Translations under genes and position numbers: made by a program
Assembly (NCBI GenBank): GCA_013298875.1
Contig: JAAFJH010000005.1
Location: forward strand, 1-54,665
Direction of reading: 5' to 3'
Length of the DNA stretch: 54,665 nt
From: Synechococcales cyanobacterium bin2.concoct.b11b12b14.033
GTDB lineage: Bacteria > Cyanobacteriota > Vampirovibrionia > Caenarcaniphilales > Caenarcanaceae
The notes under the pieces: model-generated
Told to the model about the DNA's origin: nothing
Databases searched by the model: none
Seen by the model: the letters and a program-made list of their open reading frames with translations, nothing else
Shown here: positions 42,138 through 51,085 of the stretch, piece after piece
Layout: the number at the start of each line of letters is the position of its first letter
Position numbering within the stretch: the stretch's first letter is position 1

Positions 42138-43505
42138 TTAATTAGTTCGTGGGTCAATTTTCTTTAATAAATAATCTGACAAAAAGCTACCAAACATTAA
42201 CATGACCGTCCCCAAAAGCAAATTGAACATAATTAAATTAATATCTAATTTTCGGGCGGCCTCCAAAGTTAAAGCCCCAATTCCTGGATAAGCTAATATC
42301 ATTTCGGTTAAGGCTGCCCCGGATACCAAGCTAGCAAATTCAAAACCCAGCAAACTAATTAGTGGATTAATTGAATTTTGAAGAGCATGATTCCAAAAAA
42401 TACTATGCTCAGAAATGCCTCTCGCTCTGGCCGATTTAATATAATCTTCATTTAAAGTGTCTAAAAAATTAGCTCTCATTTGCCTAATTAAGCCACCAAC
42501 ACTGACAAAAGTTAAAATAATTACTGGCAAAATCAAATGTAAAATTATATCGAAAAACTTTTGCAAAATATTTAATTCCGTAAAATTAGCACTGGTTAAG
42601 CCTCCAATCTTGCCAAAGCCTATTTTTAAAGCAAAAGCCAAAATAAAAATTGTCAGTAAAAAAGCCGGCGTCATTAAACTAATTGACGAAAAATTCAGAA
42701 TTGACAAATCTGGCCATTTATTTTTGTGAATTGCCGCCAGCACACCTAATGGAATGCTAATTAACCAAGTGAAAAATAAAACTAAAATATTTAAAATCAA
42801 AGTATTTTTTAAAGGTTGAGCAATAGCTTTTAAAACTGATTCACCTTGCTGAGTAAGGCCAAAGTCAAACTTGACAAAAATACCATCTAGCCAAAGCAAA
42901 AACTGTTTAAATAAAGGTTCTTTGAGGCCTAATCTTTTTTCTTCACGCTGTAAAGCCTCCGGATGAATAGACGGATTTAAACGCAAATCAGCTAATGGAT
43001 CACCAGTTTTAAGAATAATTGGCTTATCAAGTTTGATTTCGGCTTGATTAATAAATTTGATTTTTTCGCTTATTTGCCACGAAAAACTAATTAGCACTAA
43101 AAACCCCAAAAAGCTCAGTAAAAGCTTGTCCTTGCTCAAATAAGACTTAAGTGTGTATAAAATTATTAAAACTGGCCAAATTATAAAACTTAGTAAAATT
43201 TTCCAAGCTAAGAAAAAAAAGTTTGAATTCTGCTCAAGCAAAGAAGGAAACCAATGCGAGAGTGGCATAAAAAGTAAAAATAAAGCAAAACCTAAACCTA
43301 AATAAAAAAGTTTATTTCTGGCTTGGGGAAAGAGTAAAACACCAAAAGTAATTAAAATTAAAAAAACCAAATTACCAATTTCTACCACTTTCAAATTCAA
43401 ATCCAGCCGAATAATTAAAAATGTTAAAAGTGAAACAGCCAATAAAATTAAACAACTATCTAAAAAACGGCTAATTTTATGGATAAATTCAGTTAAGTTG
43501 GTCAT
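42138..43505 (-). CDS. DppB-type ABC permease with extended N-terminus
   Basis: The C-terminal 240 residues are a peptide/nickel-type ABC permease: LKNTLILNILVLFFTWLISI, LSSISLMTPAFLL-like segments, and the EAA loop YIKSARARGISEHSIFWNHA followed by NPLISLLGFEFASLVSGAAL. The short motif GDPLADLRLNPS (about 170) is the usual start of the periplasmic loop. Unusually, about five helices (residues 18-150) precede it where DppB has only one. Cognate ATPase, second permease and binding protein are absent here. It overlaps nuoJ by 17 bases and follows it in one transcript. Confidence 0.8.
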   Translation of the reverse strand: MTNLTEFIHKISRFLDSCLILLAVSLLTFLIIRLDLNLKVVEIGNLVFLILITFGVLLFPQARNKLFYLGLGFALFLLFMPLSHWFPSLLEQNSNFFFLAWKILLSFIIWPVLIILYTLKSYLSKDKLLLSFLGFLVLISFSWQISEKIKFINQAEIKLDKPIILKTGDPLADLRLNPSIHPEALQREEKRLGLKEPLFKQFLLWLDGIFVKFDFGLTQQGESVLKAIAQPLKNTLILNILVLFFTWLISIPLGVLAAIHKNKWPDLSILNFSSISLMTPAFLLTIFILAFALKIGFGKIGGLTSANFTELNILQKFFDIILHLILPVIILTFVSVGGLIRQMRANFLDTLNEDYIKSARARGISEHSIFWNHALQNSINPLISLLGFEFASLVSGAALTEMILAYPGIGALTLEAARKLDINLIMFNLLLGTVMLMFGSFLSDYLLKKIDPRTN

Positions 43506-44097
43506 TTAAATGAGTTTTACGAGAAATTATAATGGCCGCAATAAAAGCCACTAAAAGCAAAACCGAAATTAATTCGAAAGCTAAAATTTGGTCGGAAAGT
43601 AAAAACTTAATTAAATTATCGGTCGAAGAAACCATCATAGCTTTTTCTCGGGAAAGCTCAACTTGATTAATAAGTTTTTGAATGCGAGGTTCAGCTGCCG
43701 GCTGGCTTGGAAAGAGATTTAAACCTAAAAAAGAAATGCTCATTAAAATAAAAAGCAAATTACAACCGATAAAAGCCCAAATATTTTTCCAATTTATTTT
43801 TTGTAATTTATTTTTTGGCTCATCAGAACTATGGTTCAAAAGCATAATTGAGAAAATAATTAATAAGCCAATTCCGACGGCATAAATTAAAATTTGAGAA
43901 AGTGCGACAAATTGTGCTCCAATCGAAAAATAAAATAAAGCTAAGCTGGCAAAACACAGCATTAAAGCGATACCAGCTCTTACTAGTTTTTGTTCATAAA
44001 TAACGGCTAAAGCACTAATAAAAATAAAAGTGGCTAAAACCAAAAAAATTGGGTCTGTTTGAAATGACTTATTTAATAAATCTAAAATTTGGCTCAT
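43489..44097 (-). CDS. nuoJ: NADH-quinone oxidoreductase subunit J
   Basis: NuoJ is a membrane subunit of complex I next to the quinone-coupling helices. The pattern is FLVLATFIFISALAVIYEQK, ALMLCFASLALFYFSIGAQF and SQILIYAVGIGLLIIFSIML (the Y-A-V-G-I motif corresponds to the conserved Y-x-G-A region). Five helices are visible. At 202 residues the length fits. Its end overlaps the ABC permease start, while other nuo genes are absent; nuoN is 14 kb away. Confidence 0.85.
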   Translation of the reverse strand: MSQILDLLNKSFQTDPIFLVLATFIFISALAVIYEQKLVRAGIALMLCFASLALFYFSIGAQFVALSQILIYAVGIGLLIIFSIMLLNHSSDEPKNKLQKINWKNIWAFIGCNLLFILMSISFLGLNLFPSQPAAEPRIQKLINQVELSREKAMMVSSTDNLIKFLLSDQILAFELISVLLLVAFIAAIIISRKTHLNDQLN

Positions 44098-44173
44098 CTT
44101 GGCTTAATATAAAAGCAAAAAGTTTAAAAGTTCATTTGATCTTAGCTTTTCTAATTTCTCTGATCAAGCTTAA

Positions 44174-45115
44174 TTAATCATTTTCTTGATCTTCTCCAAT
44201 TAAAGTTACTTTTTGGCGATTTATATTCTTTTTGTTTGAACTGCTCAAATTATTATTAATATTTAAATCATCAATTGAGTCAATATATTTTAGTAAAATA
44301 GCTCTGCGACTGATTAAATTGGCTTCTTCTAATTGCAATAATACTTTCATAAACGAATATAAAGCTAAATCTGCGGCACAAATTTTGTCTCCAAATAAAA
44401 AGGCTTGACCTTTTTTATAATTATCTTCAATGCGGTCGGCAACAATTGGCAATAAATCATCATCAAAGCGTTTGTAAGCAGCGGTTAAACTTTTTTGCCG
44501 TGAAGAAAAACCAAATGAAATTTCAGACCTTTTTTTAATTTTTAGTAATTCCAATCTGGCTTTAATAATTATACTTTTTTCATCTTTTAGCCATTTAGAA
44601 GTAGCTTTGGTTAAATTATTTTTATTTAAAAACAAAAGAGTTAAAAAAGGTTGCTTAAAAGCTTCATCAATCCAATCTTCCATCACTATAATGTCTCGGT
44701 GGAAATTATTATCTGGATTTTCTTCTTCCCAAAACAAAGAATTAAGCGGATAAATGCCATCCAAAAACTTAAGAATATTAGTGGAATCAGCAATCCAAGT
44801 TTCTTCAATGCCTTGTTTATATTGTATTGTTAGCTGAGGCAATGAAACTGAGCCAGTTTTCCGCTCTAATTTTTGAAGGAATTCTTCATTGCAAGGTATT
44901 ATCCAATTAGTAGAAAATTCCATATCTTTATAGTACAAATTCTTATAGGCCAGAGCTAATTGGGCTTTAAGCGAGTAAGGACATAATTCAGTAATTTGTA
45001 AACTAAAATAATTACTTGGATATTTCAAATTCAATTTAATAGTCGTTAAATCAATATCTTCACCATCAATATCTTTGGTTTTTCTTTGTGAAATGTTTAA
45101 GTCTATTTTATTCAT
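44174..45115 (-). CDS. Glutathione S-transferase-like protein
   Basis: This 313-residue protein has a thioredoxin-fold N-terminal domain (about residues 36-110: LQITELCPYSLKAQLALAYK, then SVSLPQLTIQ and ADSTNILKFLDGIYP, the cis-Pro and Ser of the glutathione site) and an all-helical C-terminal domain with GDKICAADLALYSFMKV. This is the GST arrangement. The C-P-Y-S motif is glutaredoxin/omega-like. A 35-residue N-terminal and a 40-residue basic C-terminal extension are unusual. The reaction is unknown. It lies 5 bases after panD. gshB shows that glutathione is made. Confidence 0.78.
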   Translation of the reverse strand: MNKIDLNISQRKTKDIDGEDIDLTTIKLNLKYPSNYFSLQITELCPYSLKAQLALAYKNLYYKDMEFSTNWIIPCNEEFLQKLERKTGSVSLPQLTIQYKQGIEETWIADSTNILKFLDGIYPLNSLFWEEENPDNNFHRDIIVMEDWIDEAFKQPFLTLLFLNKNNLTKATSKWLKDEKSIIIKARLELLKIKKRSEISFGFSSRQKSLTAAYKRFDDDLLPIVADRIEDNYKKGQAFLFGDKICAADLALYSFMKVLLQLEEANLISRRAILLKYIDSIDDLNINNNLSSSNKKNINRQKVTLIGEDQEND

Positions 45116-45120
45116 TTGGT

Positions 45121-45492
45121 TTAAGCTTCCTCGGATTTAACGATTTTATTATTCTGATCAACTAATACAACTTTTGGTTTAAGGGGCTGATCTGGATTTA
45201 TCTCAGAAATATTAATTTGGCAATAACTAATAATTATTATTAAATCATCGGCTTTACAAAGGTGTGCGGCCGCTCCATTAACTTGTATAATGCCACTATT
45301 TGGCTCAGCAGGTATAGTATACGTTATAAACCGATTGCCATTATTTATGTTCAGAATATGCACTTGTTCATAAGGTTGAATATCTGCCTTCTTGAGCAAT
45401 TCTTGGTCAATGGTAATACTGCCTTCATAATTTAAATCAACCGACTTAATTGTGGCTCTATGAATTTTTGAATAGCAGAAAGTTTTGAGCAT
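45121..45492 (-). CDS. panD: Aspartate 1-decarboxylase
   Basis: PanD makes beta-alanine for pantothenate and coenzyme A. The self-cleavage site is G24-S25 (NYEGSITID), where Ser25 becomes the pyruvoyl group. Other motifs are KIHRATIKSVDL, FITYTIPAEPNSGIIQVNGA and AAHLCKADDLIIIISY. At 123 residues it is complete. It precedes the GST-like gene by 5 bases and likely forms an operon with it; coaX at 10.5 kb acts in the same pathway. Confidence 0.95.
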   Translation of the reverse strand: MLKTFCYSKIHRATIKSVDLNYEGSITIDQELLKKADIQPYEQVHILNINNGNRFITYTIPAEPNSGIIQVNGAAAHLCKADDLIIIISYCQINISEINPDQPLKPKVVLVDQNNKIVKSEEA

Positions 45493-45690
45493 ACTTTGAA
45501 AATTGAAGCTTAAATTTTATTCTATCTTAACTTAATTAATAATCATAATCAAATCTAACTTTTAAATAAGAAGTACCCGGAATGTTTATAGACATTTAAA
45601 AACCAATTTAAATATTTTTATGAAAAGTTGAAAACCTAAGATCTAACTTCCCTCCAAACCAAAAGCGAAGGAGATTAAATCATTTATTTT

Positions 45691-45763
45691 TGTCTGAATT
45701 GTAGATTAGCACAGATAATACGGATTACCATGACTAAGCACTTTAGAGTAAAACCGTAAAAAT
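45691..45763. repeat. Dispersed repeat, inverted truncated copy 3
   Basis: TGTCTGAATTGTAGATTAGC and ACAGATAATACGGATTACC match R1 in the opposite orientation. CATGACTAAGCACTTTAGAG followed by TAAAACCGTAAAAAT is the reverse complement of the centre of the MITE-like copy at 26781-26924. The match ends exactly at the IS982 end at 45764, so the IS inserted into this copy. The 200 bases between here and panD hold nothing else recognisable. Confidence 0.75.
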
Positions 45764-46411
45764 AACGTGAGTTCGACGGATAAAAAGGTTAAAAAGAAGC
45801 AATAGAAGGGAAATTTGAAAGATTCAGAGAGGGCTTTTTAGGTAAAAAAGAACAAGCAATTAATGCAGAAACCATATTTTCAAAAGCATTTACTGGTGAA
45901 CGATGCCTTGAATGCTCGATTTGACAAACATTTTTCAAAAAATCATTAACAGATTCTATAATTGCTCTCTTCCGGAGCATATCTTTCTCAATCACCGGAA
46001 CTAAAGAGTTCTTCATGTTTTTCTTTATTCAAGGTCAAAGCTTTAGAGCCTTGTTCCCTTACTTTTGTAACTAATGCATGTTCTCTAAACCCTGGTAAAG
46101 TAAGAGCGGATAGATAGATTTGCTCATTTAACTCACTTTATTTAAATATACATAATTTATTCAGTGTAACATTTTTCGAGCTTTGCAATACATAATTTTC
46201 CTTGCAAAACTGTCCTTCCTTATTCACTGCTAGCCCACAATTATACAAACACCCTTTCACTAATTTCTTCTTCAAACTGTTTACAAAAATCATCAAAACT
46301 AACAAATATTGAAACTAAATCTGCTAACATTATTTCTGTCTCCTTGCCTATGGGCTTCAAATCATAGTTTAGGAGATATTTTCTTTTTTATCGACTCGTT
46401 GAACTCACGTT
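45764..46411 (-). mobile_element. Internally deleted IS982-family insertion sequence
   Basis: The 648-bp element begins AACGTGAGTTCGACGGATAA and ends with the inverted form GAACTCACGTT. On the minus strand the right end encodes a transposase start (MLADLVSIFVSFDDFCKQFE) that soon stops, and the left part encodes the C-terminal end (MKNSLVPVIEKDMLRKRAII, ESVNDFLKNVCQIEHSRHRS, FLPKKPSL). IS982 transposases carry this R-K-R-x-x-I-E-x-V-N-D and I-E-H-S-R-H-R-S signature. A full element is about 1 kb, so roughly a third, including most of the catalytic domain, is lost. Not autonomous. Confidence 0.88.
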
Positions 46412-46497
46412 AAATATAGATTTCTGGACAAAATTAGTTTCGCTCTCCCAGAAGATTTGATTGAATATTTGGAAAATTAATTCTATTCTTTTGCGTT
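46412..46497 (+). other. Short coding-like relic beside the IS982 copy
   Basis: The plus frame reads FLDKISFALPEDLIEYLEN and stop. It looks like the end of a gene cut by the IS, but it is too short to identify. No other signal is seen before the glycosyltransferase stop. Confidence 0.3.
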
Positions 46498-47589
46498 TTA
46501 CTTAAGTTTTCGTTTATATAATTCAAGCCATTTTTTTGCAATTATTTCCAATGAAAAATTTTCGATAATTCTTTGGCGTGCTTCACTAGTTTGCTTATTT
46601 TTAAGTTCGGCTGGCTCATTTAAAGCTTTATTAATTCCTGCAGCCAAATCATCATCTAAACGTGGCTTAACCAAAAATCCATATTCTCCAACAATTTCAC
46701 GCACGCCACCGCAGTCAGTAGCCACCACAACTCTCTCACAAGACATGGCCTCCGCTACTACCAAACCAAAACCTTCTTCTGACGAAGATAAAACAAAAAG
46801 ATCCGCTGCACTCATTAAAGCGGGAATATCTTCTCTTAAGCCCAAAAATAAAATATCCTGGCTTAAACCTAAGCTTAGAGCTAAATCTTTAATTTTTTTT
46901 TCCAGCTCGCCAGTACCAACGATAGCTAATTTGATATTCGGTTGATTTAATTTTGCAAAAGCTCTTAACAAATTCGGATAATCTTTTTGTTCATTAAAAC
47001 GTCCTACGGACAATAATAAAGTCGTACTTGTATTTATATTTAGCTCTCCACGAATTAAATCACGCTTGGCTGGGCTAAAACTAAAATAATTTGTGTTAAT
47101 ACCGTTATATTGCACTAACATTTCCCCCTTAGGTGCGGCTCCTTGTTTTTCAAAGGCTTCCACGGCTTTAGAGCTTACATTTGTAAAAAGATCGCCTAGA
47201 CTATGTGTTAATCGATAAGCTAATATTCTTCCAAATCCCCCTTCATTCGTGCTATGTGCTGTACAAATAAGTAATGGTATTTTGCAAGTTAAACGAATTA
47301 AGCGGGCAAATAAATTAGCATGTACCATATGACTATGAATTAAATCTGGTTGAAAATCACGGATTAATTCTCTGGTTTTGGCATAAGCTTTGATAAATCT
47401 AAATATATTTTTTTGCATATTTAAACTAATAATTTTCACTTCCGGGCTAATTGGCCGTTTAATAATGGAGCCAGTTAAACTAATTATTAATATTTGATGT
47501 CCTAACCGACTAAATTCATCCGCTAAATTACAAACCTGCGTTTCCGCTCCGCCCATACCCAGACCAGTAATAATAAATATAATTTTCAT
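46498..47589 (-). CDS. GT4-family glycosyltransferase
   Basis: This 363-residue protein has the GT-B fold of family 4. The N-terminal motif is IITGLGMGGAETQVCNLADE and the C-terminal nucleotide-sugar site is SSSEEGFGLVVAEAMSCERVV (E-x7-E). SVGRFNEQKDYPNLLRAFAK opens the second domain. It probably adds a hexose to a lipid-linked or surface glycan. Its start overlaps the end of the GT2 gene by four bases (ATGA), so the two act in one pathway. Confidence 0.9.
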   Translation of the reverse strand: MKIIFIITGLGMGGAETQVCNLADEFSRLGHQILIISLTGSIIKRPISPEVKIISLNMQKNIFRFIKAYAKTRELIRDFQPDLIHSHMVHANLFARLIRLTCKIPLLICTAHSTNEGGFGRILAYRLTHSLGDLFTNVSSKAVEAFEKQGAAPKGEMLVQYNGINTNYFSFSPAKRDLIRGELNINTSTTLLLSVGRFNEQKDYPNLLRAFAKLNQPNIKLAIVGTGELEKKIKDLALSLGLSQDILFLGLREDIPALMSAADLFVLSSSEEGFGLVVAEAMSCERVVVATDCGGVREIVGEYGFLVKPRLDDDLAAGINKALNEPAELKNKQTSEARQRIIENFSLEIIAKKWLELYKRKLK

Positions 47590-48527
47590 ACTTTTTTTGA
47601 AAGGCTGATTTTTTTATAAAGTATAGTTTTAATAATTAAAGCCAAAATATTACCTCGTAGCGAAAATTTATTTTTTAAAATTAACCAGACAGATTGGCTT
47701 AAATTGGCATTTATATATTGAAAAAAACCCTTGAATAAATCTTTTTCTTTTTGCGTCAATTGATCATAAAAATGAGTTTGAAAATCTTTGATAAAACTTA
47801 CTGAACGCTCATCTAAAATATAATTAATATAATGTTTATTTTTTGTTTTAAAAACTATTTCTGCAAAAGATTTACCTGAATAACCCAAAACATTATTTGC
47901 ATGTTGTCGATACAATAATAATTTTTCAGGAATATAAATGATTTCGCCAAAACAAGATGCTATGAAAGAAACAACTTGATCATGCATAAACCAATAGCCA
48001 TTATAGGCCAAAGCCATTTCTTTTAAGCGACGATTAATAAGCATTGAACATCCTTGTAAGCCACCATTAAAAAACAATAATGCCGACAGAGAAGTGTTAT
48101 TGCCATTATTTGAATAAGTGGATTTATTTTGACTGGCAAGCTGTGAATCAACAACTAGGGCATTTGTATAAACTAAACCTGGACGCTCTGAATTCAATGA
48201 TTTTTCTGCCGCTAAAACTGTTTTGGATATTTTGTCTGGCAGCCATATATCGTCTTGATCACTAAAAAAAATATAATCCGCTTGAGAATATTTCATTAAT
48301 TCTTTAAAATTAAGAGCTGCTCCTAAAGCTTTTCGGTCATCTTTTATAATTCTTATTCGAGGGTCTTTGAGGGTATTTAAAATAGTGAAAGTATTATCGT
48401 TTGAGCCATCATTCCGGATTATTAAATTAATTTTGCCACTATAATTTTGTTTTAAAATCGAATCAATTTGTTCAGCAAGATATTTTTCGCCATTATAGGT
48501 TGCTAATAAAACATCAATTTCTTTCAT
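47586..48527 (-). CDS. GT2-family glycosyltransferase
   Basis: This 313-residue protein has the GT-A fold of family 2, with VLLATYNGEKYLAEQIDSIL at the start and the metal-binding FFSDQDDIWLPDKI. GGLQGCSMLINRRL and HDQVVSFIAS follow in the acceptor part. It resembles rhamnosyl- and galactosyl-transferases of O-antigen clusters. Membrane helices are absent. It overlaps the GT4 gene and forms a two-gene operon, with no other polysaccharide genes nearby. Confidence 0.9.
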   Translation of the reverse strand: MKEIDVLLATYNGEKYLAEQIDSILKQNYSGKINLIIRNDGSNDNTFTILNTLKDPRIRIIKDDRKALGAALNFKELMKYSQADYIFFSDQDDIWLPDKISKTVLAAEKSLNSERPGLVYTNALVVDSQLASQNKSTYSNNGNNTSLSALLFFNGGLQGCSMLINRRLKEMALAYNGYWFMHDQVVSFIASCFGEIIYIPEKLLLYRQHANNVLGYSGKSFAEIVFKTKNKHYINYILDERSVSFIKDFQTHFYDQLTQKEKDLFKGFFQYINANLSQSVWLILKNKFSLRGNILALIIKTILYKKISLSKKV

Positions 48528-48632
48528 TTATTCAAATTATTATTAAGTCTAAAATTTTAAAAGAAATGCCTTAAAAATACCGTTGTGAAAATTATGAAAA
48601 AAATTGTAATAAAATTGTAATATTAATCGACT

Positions 48633-49820
48633 ATGGTAAAAATTCAATCTTTGTCAAAAATAAAGCCTTCTGAGCGTTTAGCCCAATTACCAATTTATAT
48701 ATTTGCCGAATTAGCAATTTTAAAAGCTGACCTAGATCCAGCTTGGTTAATTGACTTGTCTTTAGGCAGTCCAGATTCGCCAACGCCCGACCCAATTTTA
48801 CAAACTTTAAACCAGGCTACTGCTAATCATAAAAACCATGGTTATCCGCCTTTTGATGGCAAATTGCCTTTGAGAAAAGCCATTATTGAATGGACAAAAA
48901 AAAGATTTGAATTCAACTTAAATGATAATCAGGTTTTACCACTAATTGGTTCCAAAGAAGGTTTAGCTCATTTGCCTTTAGCCTATATAAACCCAGGTGA
49001 CATTTCTTTAATTCCTAACCCGCATTATCCAGTTCATGAGCGAGGAACTTTAATTGCGGGAGGACAAGTTTATGATTTACCGCTAAAATCAGAAAATAAC
49101 TTTTTATTTGATTTAGACGCAATTCCACCGGCAATAGCTGAAAAAGCCAAATTGCTAATTATGAGCTATCCAAATAACCCGACCGGAGCAATTGCAAATA
49201 CGGATTTTATAAAGAAGGTAATTGATTTTTGCCGTAAATATAATATTTTGTTGTGTAATGATTTGGCTTACTCAGAGCTAGGCTTTAATGGACATAAACC
49301 AAATAGTATTTTTGAATTTATGTCTTTGGATGAACCTGCCATTGAATTTTTCACTTTTTCAAAAACTTATCATATGGCTGGCTGGCGTATTGGTTTTTGT
49401 ATTGGTAATCAAGAAATTGTACAAACTCTTTATTCCCTTAAAAGTAATATGGATTATGGCGTTTGTGCGGCTGTGCAGGATGCGGCTATTAAAGCTTTAA
49501 GTTTGCCAGCCGAATATTATATAAGTTTGCAAAAGCTTTATCAAGACAGAGCAGAGCTTTTATATAACTCTCTAACTAAAAATTTGGGCTGGGCAATATT
49601 TAGGCCTGGTGGTGCCATGTATATGTGGGTAGCAGCTCCTGAAAAATATAATGGCAATGGAACTGCTTTTTCGCATGATTTATTAAAAAAAGCCGGCATT
49701 GTTACAACTCCTGGTATGGCATTCGGCTCAGAAGGAAGTAATTTTGTACGTTTTGCTTTGGTACAATCAGCGGATAAACTGGAAGAGGCTTGCCAGAGAA
49801 TAATTAAGCTTTATAAATAG
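48633..49820 (+). CDS. Class I/II aminotransferase, LL-DAP-aminotransferase-like
   Basis: The PLP lysine is in FFTFSKTYHMAGWRIGF. Other motifs are DLSLGSPDSPTPDPI, PLIGSKEGLAHLPLAYINPG, SYPNNPTGAIA and NDLAYSELGF. The SPDxPTP and IGSKEG blocks place it in the group that includes LL-diaminopimelate aminotransferases and related alanine/aspartate aminotransferases. At 395 residues it is complete. If it is DapL-like it would supply diaminopimelate for peptidoglycan and lysine, but substrate specificity in this group is not readable from sequence. Single gene, divergent from the glycosyltransferases. Confidence 0.85.
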   Translation: MVKIQSLSKIKPSERLAQLPIYIFAELAILKADLDPAWLIDLSLGSPDSPTPDPILQTLNQATANHKNHGYPPFDGKLPLRKAIIEWTKKRFEFNLNDNQVLPLIGSKEGLAHLPLAYINPGDISLIPNPHYPVHERGTLIAGGQVYDLPLKSENNFLFDLDAIPPAIAEKAKLLIMSYPNNPTGAIANTDFIKKVIDFCRKYNILLCNDLAYSELGFNGHKPNSIFEFMSLDEPAIEFFTFSKTYHMAGWRIGFCIGNQEIVQTLYSLKSNMDYGVCAAVQDAAIKALSLPAEYYISLQKLYQDRAELLYNSLTKNLGWAIFRPGGAMYMWVAAPEKYNGNGTAFSHDLLKKAGIVTTPGMAFGSEGSNFVRFALVQSADKLEEACQRIIKLYK

Positions 49821-49852
49821 TACATAATGTTTTCCCTGCATTAAATCTGGCT

Positions 49853-49858
49853 TATAAT
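49853..49858 (+). promoter_or_regulatory. Probable -10 box of the AAA/TOPRIM operon
   Basis: A perfect TATAAT lies 12 bases before the ATG at 49871, with no convincing -35 box and no Shine-Dalgarno sequence. If used, the mRNA leader would be only a few bases long. Confidence 0.4.
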
Positions 49859-49870
49859 TGTAAATAAAAA

Positions 49871-51085
49871 ATGTTTAAAAAAATTAGTATTCAAAATTTC
49901 CGCGGAATTAAAGATTTAACCATTGATGACTTTGGCAAAGTTAATTTATTAGTCGGTAAAAATAATAGTTGCAAAACCAGCGTGCTTGAAGCTTTGTATA
50001 TTTCATTAGGTCCAAACAATCCACTTTTATTTCATGTAGCAAATAGTTTAAGAGGATTAACATCAATAAAGGTAACAGGAGGGGCTAGTCCAAATAAACA
50101 GCTTTTGGATGGAATGGAAAATTCTTTGAAAGTTATTTTTTATAATCTAAATTTTGAAAACAATATTTCTATAGAAACTAATTTCAAGGATTCAAAAGAA
50201 AAAAGAGAAATTATCATTAAACCTATAATTTCGACAGATCCCAGAGCTGATTTTACTCAAACTTCTCTTTCTATCTCTACAGAAGTCAAAAAATATTGGA
50301 AAGGGTTAGATTTTATATTTTCTCGTAGCGGATTAGATAAAAAGAACAAAAATAAGAAAATTCAGTTTGAATCTCAAGCTCTTTTAGAAATAAATACTTC
50401 TCCCTCAAATAGTCAAGTAATAGATCAACAATTAGTACAATTAAGGGCTAAACTAAGCGATAAATATATAAAAATTTTAGAAGATAATAAATTAAAGGAA
50501 ATAAATGGTCGAATTATAAATCATAATTTCTCAAATGATTCTTTTAGCTCATCTGAATTGGAAGGAGCTTTTAATACTATTAAACAAAAAAAGAAAAAAA
50601 TAGAATTAATAAAGGTACTACAAAAAATAGAGCCAAAAATCCAAGATATTGATTTTACTGATTCATTTATTGTAGATATTGGACTAGATGAAATGATTAG
50701 ATTAGAAACTTTAGGGCAAGGTACTATCAAATTATTTTATTTAGCGTGTATTTTAATGGCTGATGAGCAAAATATTGTAAACGGAGTTTTATTTATCGAT
50801 GAAATAGAAAATGGATTACACTACACGGCTCAAAATATAGTATGGGAATTCTTATTTGATATTGCAAAAGAAAAAAACATACAAATATTTGCGACTACTC
50901 ATTCCGAAGATTGTGAGCTTGCTTTTATTGAAGAAGCAAAGAAAAGAGAAAATAAGGATGATGAAAAATTACGGGATATCAAATTATTTAGGCTTGAAAA
51001 AGAACAAAACGACAAGATAAAAATAAGAAATTATAACTTTAAATCTTTAAGTGCTTGGTCTGAAGAACCTTGGGAGATTAGGTAA
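49871..51085 (+). CDS. OLD/ABC-type AAA ATPase of a two-gene system
   Basis: This 404-residue protein starts ISIQNFRGIKDLTIDDFGKV, then the Walker A-like GKNNSCKT at residues 29-36, in which Cys34 replaces the usual Gly. The ABC-type signature is LETLGQGTIKLFYLACI (about 278-294), Walker B is VLFIDEIENGLH (about 311-322) and the switch His is in IFATTHSEDCE. This is the AAA_15/AAA_21 class that includes OLD, GajA and AriA-like ATPases. Its C-terminus carries no TOPRIM domain; instead the next gene provides one, overlapping by one base (TAATG). It sits between an aminotransferase gene and uvrC. A defence function is inferred. Confidence 0.85.
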   Translation: MFKKISIQNFRGIKDLTIDDFGKVNLLVGKNNSCKTSVLEALYISLGPNNPLLFHVANSLRGLTSIKVTGGASPNKQLLDGMENSLKVIFYNLNFENNISIETNFKDSKEKREIIIKPIISTDPRADFTQTSLSISTEVKKYWKGLDFIFSRSGLDKKNKNKKIQFESQALLEINTSPSNSQVIDQQLVQLRAKLSDKYIKILEDNKLKEINGRIINHNFSNDSFSSSELEGAFNTIKQKKKKIELIKVLQKIEPKIQDIDFTDSFIVDIGLDEMIRLETLGQGTIKLFYLACILMADEQNIVNGVLFIDEIENGLHYTAQNIVWEFLFDIAKEKNIQIFATTHSEDCELAFIEEAKKRENKDDEKLRDIKLFRLEKEQNDKIKIRNYNFKSLSAWSEEPWEIR

